From Mogibacterium sp. (GTDB lineage Bacteria > Bacillota_A > Clostridia > Peptostreptococcales > Anaerovoracaceae), in the NCBI GenBank assembly GCA_017469325.1, contig JAFUGO010000014.1:1-8946 (forward strand): 8,946 nt of DNA, given 5' to 3'. The notes beneath the pieces were generated by a model, which did not search any database, was not told the DNA's origin, and saw only the letters and a program-made list of their open reading frames with translations. Shown here piece by piece: positions 6,890-8,946 of the stretch (positions are counted from its first letter, which is position 1; every line of letters starts with the position of its first letter). A program made the position numbers and the translations under genes.

Positions 6890-7636
6890 CTAAACTTCCG
6901 GATGGTAGTATGAAGCCATATCCTCCAGGTATTCTTCGAGGCAGATGCCGTTCTCCATTATGATGGTGGCATGCTCTTTGCCTACATACCTGTAATGCCA
7001 CGGCTCATAGATGATTCCGGTCTTTTCCTGCATGCCCTTAGGATACCTGAGTATGAATCCGTAATCCTGGCAATGCTCCATCAGCCACTTCTGGGCCGGC
7101 ATGTCCTCCTGCTCGTCTATAAGAGGGTCTCCCCAGCCGAGCGAGTCCGCATCGACTATGTCAGCCGCAAGACCGCATTCATGTTCGCTGCGTCCCGGTA
7201 TCGCCGTATCCGCCTTGTTGGCTGTGCGGTCATAAAGGTACTGCTGGAATTCGCGGGTACGGAAGGACGATATTATCCTCGGATCGTAGCCGGCAGCCCT
7301 GCAGTCTGACAGCATCTCCTCAAGGGCATCCTTCACCCTTGCATCCACCTCGTAACCGTCTTCTGCCACAGCAGTCTCTATGCTGAAATCATCCGGCATG
7401 GCATTCCACTCATTCACAAGAAGCAGATACCACTGTGATTTTTCTTCATCTATCTTTGCGGCAATCGCCTGAGCCTGTCTTTCTTCTTCGGCGGCTTCCT
7501 GCTCGATGCGCTCCGCTTCCGCTTCTTCCGCTTTTTTAGCGTTCGAGCTGTGCTTCTGCAGAACAGCAAAAGCCGCTGCCGCTGTCAGACATATAAGAAC
7601 AAGTATTACAAGCAGAGTCTTTATCGTTTTTTTCAT
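6890..7636 (-). CDS. Membrane-anchored M15 family D-alanyl-D-alanine carboxypeptidase (VanY-like)
   Basis: This zinc peptidase trims the terminal D-Ala from peptidoglycan stem peptides outside the membrane. The 248-residue protein has an N-terminal hydrophobic helix (about 7-26), an Ala/Glu/Lys-rich predicted coiled-coil stalk (about 33-68), and an M15B domain (about 75-245). Zinc ligands are H152 and D159 in SEHECGLAAD and H214 in EPWH, with E211 as the catalytic base; SSFRT (123-127) matches the conserved substrate-binding arginine motif. I chose the ATG at 7636 because GAGGTGG (7642-7648) is an ideally spaced ribosome binding site; the GTG at 7645 lies inside it. The gene starts 35 bases after the activator stop, so it may be read from the same transcript, although the functions differ. 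VanY-type genes can confer glycopeptide resistance only alongside other van genes, none of which is visible here; a housekeeping role is more likely. Confidence 0.93.
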   Translation of the reverse strand: MKKTIKTLLVILVLICLTAAAAFAVLQKHSSNAKKAEEAEAERIEQEAAEEERQAQAIAAKIDEEKSQWYLLLVNEWNAMPDDFSIETAVAEDGYEVDARVKDALEEMLSDCRAAGYDPRIISSFRTREFQQYLYDRTANKADTAIPGRSEHECGLAADIVDADSLGWGDPLIDEQEDMPAQKWLMEHCQDYGFILRYPKGMQEKTGIIYEPWHYRYVGKEHATIIMENGICLEEYLEDMASYYHPEV

Positions 7637-7641
7637 TGATG

Positions 7642-7648
7642 CCACCTC
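7642..7648 (-). promoter_or_regulatory. Ribosome binding site that sets the carboxypeptidase start
   Basis: GAGGTGG on the minus strand lies 5 bases before the ATG at 7636. A GTG start at 7645 is part of this same site and would have no binding site of its own, so the shorter protein is favoured. Confidence 0.75.
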
Positions 7649-7671
7649 AGGCTTTTTTATGATGATTTGCT

Positions 7672-8448
7672 CTACGCCTGTTTGCCCGCCTTTTCTTTTG
7701 CGAGAAGCGCAGCGCCGTATGCTCCGGCATATCTGCCGTCAGGCATGGCAAGCGCAGTCTTGTTCAGCTTCTTGCTCAGAAGCGAAGCAAAAAACTCATT
7801 GTTGCTGAAGCCACCGGTGATGATTATCGTATCCTGGAGCTCCTTTCTCTGAACAAGCGTTGCCACCTTGAGTGCTACGGAATCTATGACTCCGGCAGCG
7901 AGATCTTCACGGCTCCTGCCCTCGCCCATATAATTGATGACCTCGGACTCCGCGAACACCGTGCAAAGCGAGCTTATGGATATAGGGTCTCCTACCTCAG
8001 CAAGCTCAAAGAGCTCCTCGATGGTAAGACCGAGTCTGTTTGCCATTACCTCGATGAATTTGCCGGTGCCTGCCGCGCATTTGTCGTTCATCAGGAAGTC
8101 AACGGGCTTGCCTCCTACAACATTAATGTATTTGGTATCCTGTCCGCCGATGTCTATGATGGTGCAGTCGCGTCCGATCATCTCGTATCCACCTCTGCCG
8201 TGGCATGTGATCTCTGTTATGACCCTGTCGGCGTACTCTACGCTGATGCGCCCGTAGCCCGTTGCGACTATATCCGCATCATCGATCTCTCCGTACTTCT
8301 TCACGAGGTCTTCCTTTATGATGCCCGCGGTGATCTTGCTGTTCCAGCCGGTAGGCAGCACCTCATATACGGGATCCTTGCCCTCTTCGAGCACGCAGAC
8401 CTTGGAAGCTGTTGATCCTATATCTATGCCGATGTATTTCTTTGCCAT
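7672..8448 (-). CDS. 2-hydroxyacyl-CoA dehydratase activator, BadF/BadG/BcrA/HgdC ATPase family
   Basis: This ATPase injects one high-energy electron into a 2-hydroxyacyl-CoA dehydratase, coupling ATP hydrolysis to generation of the ketyl radical. The 258-residue length matches HgdC. It has the ASKHA ATPase fold: phosphate 1 loop GIDIGST (7-13), IDIGGQDTK (98-106) and the adenosine motif TGGFSNN (211-217). C124 (NDKCAAGTG) and C162 (SSLCTVFAESEV) are the conserved cysteines; one from each subunit pair holds the bridging [4Fe-4S] cluster of the homodimer, which is highly oxygen sensitive in known members. It starts 11 bases after the DUF3343 stop, with AAGGTAAGG just upstream of the ATG, and a dehydratase subunit gene lies further upstream. 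The substrate (hydroxyglutaryl, lactoyl, phenyllactyl, hydroxyisocaproyl or another) cannot be read from the activator. Confidence 0.95.
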   Translation of the reverse strand: MAKKYIGIDIGSTASKVCVLEEGKDPVYEVLPTGWNSKITAGIIKEDLVKKYGEIDDADIVATGYGRISVEYADRVITEITCHGRGGYEMIGRDCTIIDIGGQDTKYINVVGGKPVDFLMNDKCAAGTGKFIEVMANRLGLTIEELFELAEVGDPISISSLCTVFAESEVINYMGEGRSREDLAAGVIDSVALKVATLVQRKELQDTIIITGGFSNNEFFASLLSKKLNKTALAMPDGRYAGAYGAALLAKEKAGKQA

Positions 8449-8459
8449 TTTACCTTACC

Positions 8460-8723
8460 TTATCCGTATTTATGACGCGTGTTATCGAATGTATTATTGA
8501 GTCCGCTTATCGAGAGATACGCCAGCTTCTCTTCAGCGGCGATCTCCTTTATCCGCTCAACGTCCTCGCCGTGCACCAGCAGCGATACACCGCAGCAGAC
8601 TGACAGTTCGCGCGGAGTCGGGCTGATCTGGGCGTACATGCCCTTGCCCTTCAGAGCACGGTACATTGCCGTTGCGTCCGTATGATTCTGAAACAATATG
8701 TAATAGTGCAGATATTCTGCCAT
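8460..8723 (-). CDS. DUF3343 protein (putative Se/S carrier-like)
   Basis: The 87-residue cytoplasmic protein has the DUF3343 pattern: an N-terminal strand (YYILFQN), an alpha helix (about 15-27) and a strand ending in PTPREL (35-40), followed by the cysteine site SVCCG (41-45). PF11823 has been described as a putative selenium/sulfur carrier with a conserved cysteine after TPR; here there are two adjacent cysteines, C43 and C44. It sits between a 2-hydroxyacyl-CoA dehydratase gene and its activator, both of which need [4Fe-4S] clusters. A role in sulfur handling or cluster assembly for that system is my inference. AGAGGA lies about 8 bases before the ATG. A strong hairpin separates it from the dehydratase gene. 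Confidence 0.85.
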   Translation of the reverse strand: MAEYLHYYILFQNHTDATAMYRALKGKGMYAQISPTPRELSVCCGVSLLVHGEDVERIKEIAAEEKLAYLSISGLNNTFDNTRHKYG

Positions 8724-8749
8724 CCTGTATCCTCTTGGTCACTTTCGAA

Positions 8750-8782
8750 AATATGGGGGCGGAACACGTCCGCCCCCATATT
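8750..8782 (-). terminator. GC-rich hairpin: terminator or attenuator after the dehydratase gene
   Basis: Perfect 14-base arms (8750-8763 and 8769-8782) enclose a 5-base loop. The core is GGGGGCGGA paired with TCCGCCCCC; on the minus strand it is followed by ATATTTTCG, a short and imperfect U tract. It starts 47 bases after the dehydratase stop codon and ends 26 bases before the DUF3343 start. The U tract is weaker than at 6844-6884, so partial termination with readthrough into DUF3343 and the activator is possible. Confidence 0.8.
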
Positions 8783-8829
8783 CTAATTCATTTTACAGTT
8801 TTTACGCAACTGCTCTGTCGTCAGGACGA

Positions 8830-8946
8830 TTAGCCGAGCATCTCGATGAATGCGCCGATCCTTGTCTTGAGCTGCTGAGCATCGTTGTCAGTGTAGTCTG
8901 TCTCGAGTCCGAGGAACGGGATGCCTTCTGCCTTGCATCTCTCTTC
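8830..8946 (-). CDS. 2-hydroxyacyl-CoA dehydratase D-component subunit (HgdB/FldC-like), partial C-terminus
   Basis: I translated the open minus-strand frame from the window edge to the TAA at 8830-8832, giving the last 38 residues. The segment [11 protein letters not shown] (8-18) and the closing [13 protein letters not shown] (25-37) match the typical C-terminus of dehydratase D-component subunits, where a strand for the last Rossmann-like domain is followed by a helix ending in an FIEML-like sequence. These enzymes remove water from (R)-2-hydroxyacyl-CoA by a ketyl-radical mechanism using [4Fe-4S] clusters, after electron transfer from the activator encoded downstream at 7672-8448. Which of the two subunits it is, and the substrate, cannot be decided from this fragment. 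The gene context strongly supports the assignment. Confidence 0.82.
   Translation of the reverse strand, partial: EERCKAEGIPFLGLETDYTDNDAQQLKTRIGAFIEMLG

Noticed and set aside
6890..7636. Glycopeptide-resistance locus, suggested by the VanY-like enzyme
   Set aside because: No vanH, vanA/B-type ligase, vanX or two-component regulator is visible; M15 carboxypeptidases are common housekeeping enzymes.
7637..7645. A GTG start adding three residues to the M15 carboxypeptidase
   Set aside because: The GTG is part of the GAGGTGG ribosome binding site that serves the ATG at 7636.
8784..8813. A promoter-like TTGCGT-18-TAGAAT on the minus strand before the GC-rich hairpin
   Set aside because: The -35 matches only 3 of 6, the spacer is off, and transcription would begin directly at the hairpin. 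I do not count it as a promoter, although it cannot be excluded.

Overview
The window reads as a piece of chromosome from an anaerobic, Gram-positive bacterium, most likely a member of Clostridia. The grounds are a monoderm-style set of surface peptidoglycan enzymes (G5/3D protein, YG-repeat CHAP protein, membrane-tethered CHAP and M15 enzymes), an oxygen-sensitive 2-hydroxyacyl-CoA dehydratase system with its iron-sulfur activator, purine-rich ribosome binding sites, and sigma-A-like promoters. Base composition is moderate and even. There are no tRNAs, rRNAs, IS elements, CRISPR arrays or signs of recent transfer. Coding density is high and no gene-free stretch exceeds about 130 bases.

Right end (8946 down to 7636, minus strand): the last 38 codons of a 2-hydroxyacyl-CoA dehydratase subunit, a strong GC-rich hairpin, a small DUF3343 protein with a TPREL...CC motif, the ATP-dependent [4Fe-4S] activator (HgdC/BadF family), then a membrane-anchored M15 D,D-carboxypeptidase (VanY-like). 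The first three form a fermentation module for dehydrating 2-hydroxyacyl-CoA; the carboxypeptidase begins the cell-wall part of the window.

Middle (6890 to 6120): the carboxypeptidase faces a plus-strand membrane-anchored CHAP hydrolase. The two meet at a 41-bp near-perfect palindrome that should terminate both. The CHAP gene and a minus-strand orphan membrane protein of 189 residues diverge from one compact intergenic region whose two predicted promoters overlap. The CHAP transcript may be leaderless.

Left (5552 down to 1, minus strand): a candidate promoter at 5492-5520 leads into a probable operon of a secreted YG-repeat CHAP hydrolase, a DUF348-G5-3D wall protein with a long acidic cytoplasmic tail, an AI-2E family membrane protein, murB, and a PHP-domain phosphoesterase that runs off the window. 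The murB-PHP pair commonly sits in clostridial genomes next to rapZ-yvcK-whiA, so those genes are predicted beyond base 1.

Taken together, five of the ten genes build or remodel peptidoglycan (MurB precursor synthesis; two CHAP hydrolases; a 3D protein; a D,D-carboxypeptidase). I see no clearly new enzymatic system. The least explained items are the 189-residue orphan between two CHAP genes, the overlapping divergent promoters, the intracellular extension of the 3D protein, and the hairpin separating the dehydratase from its activator.
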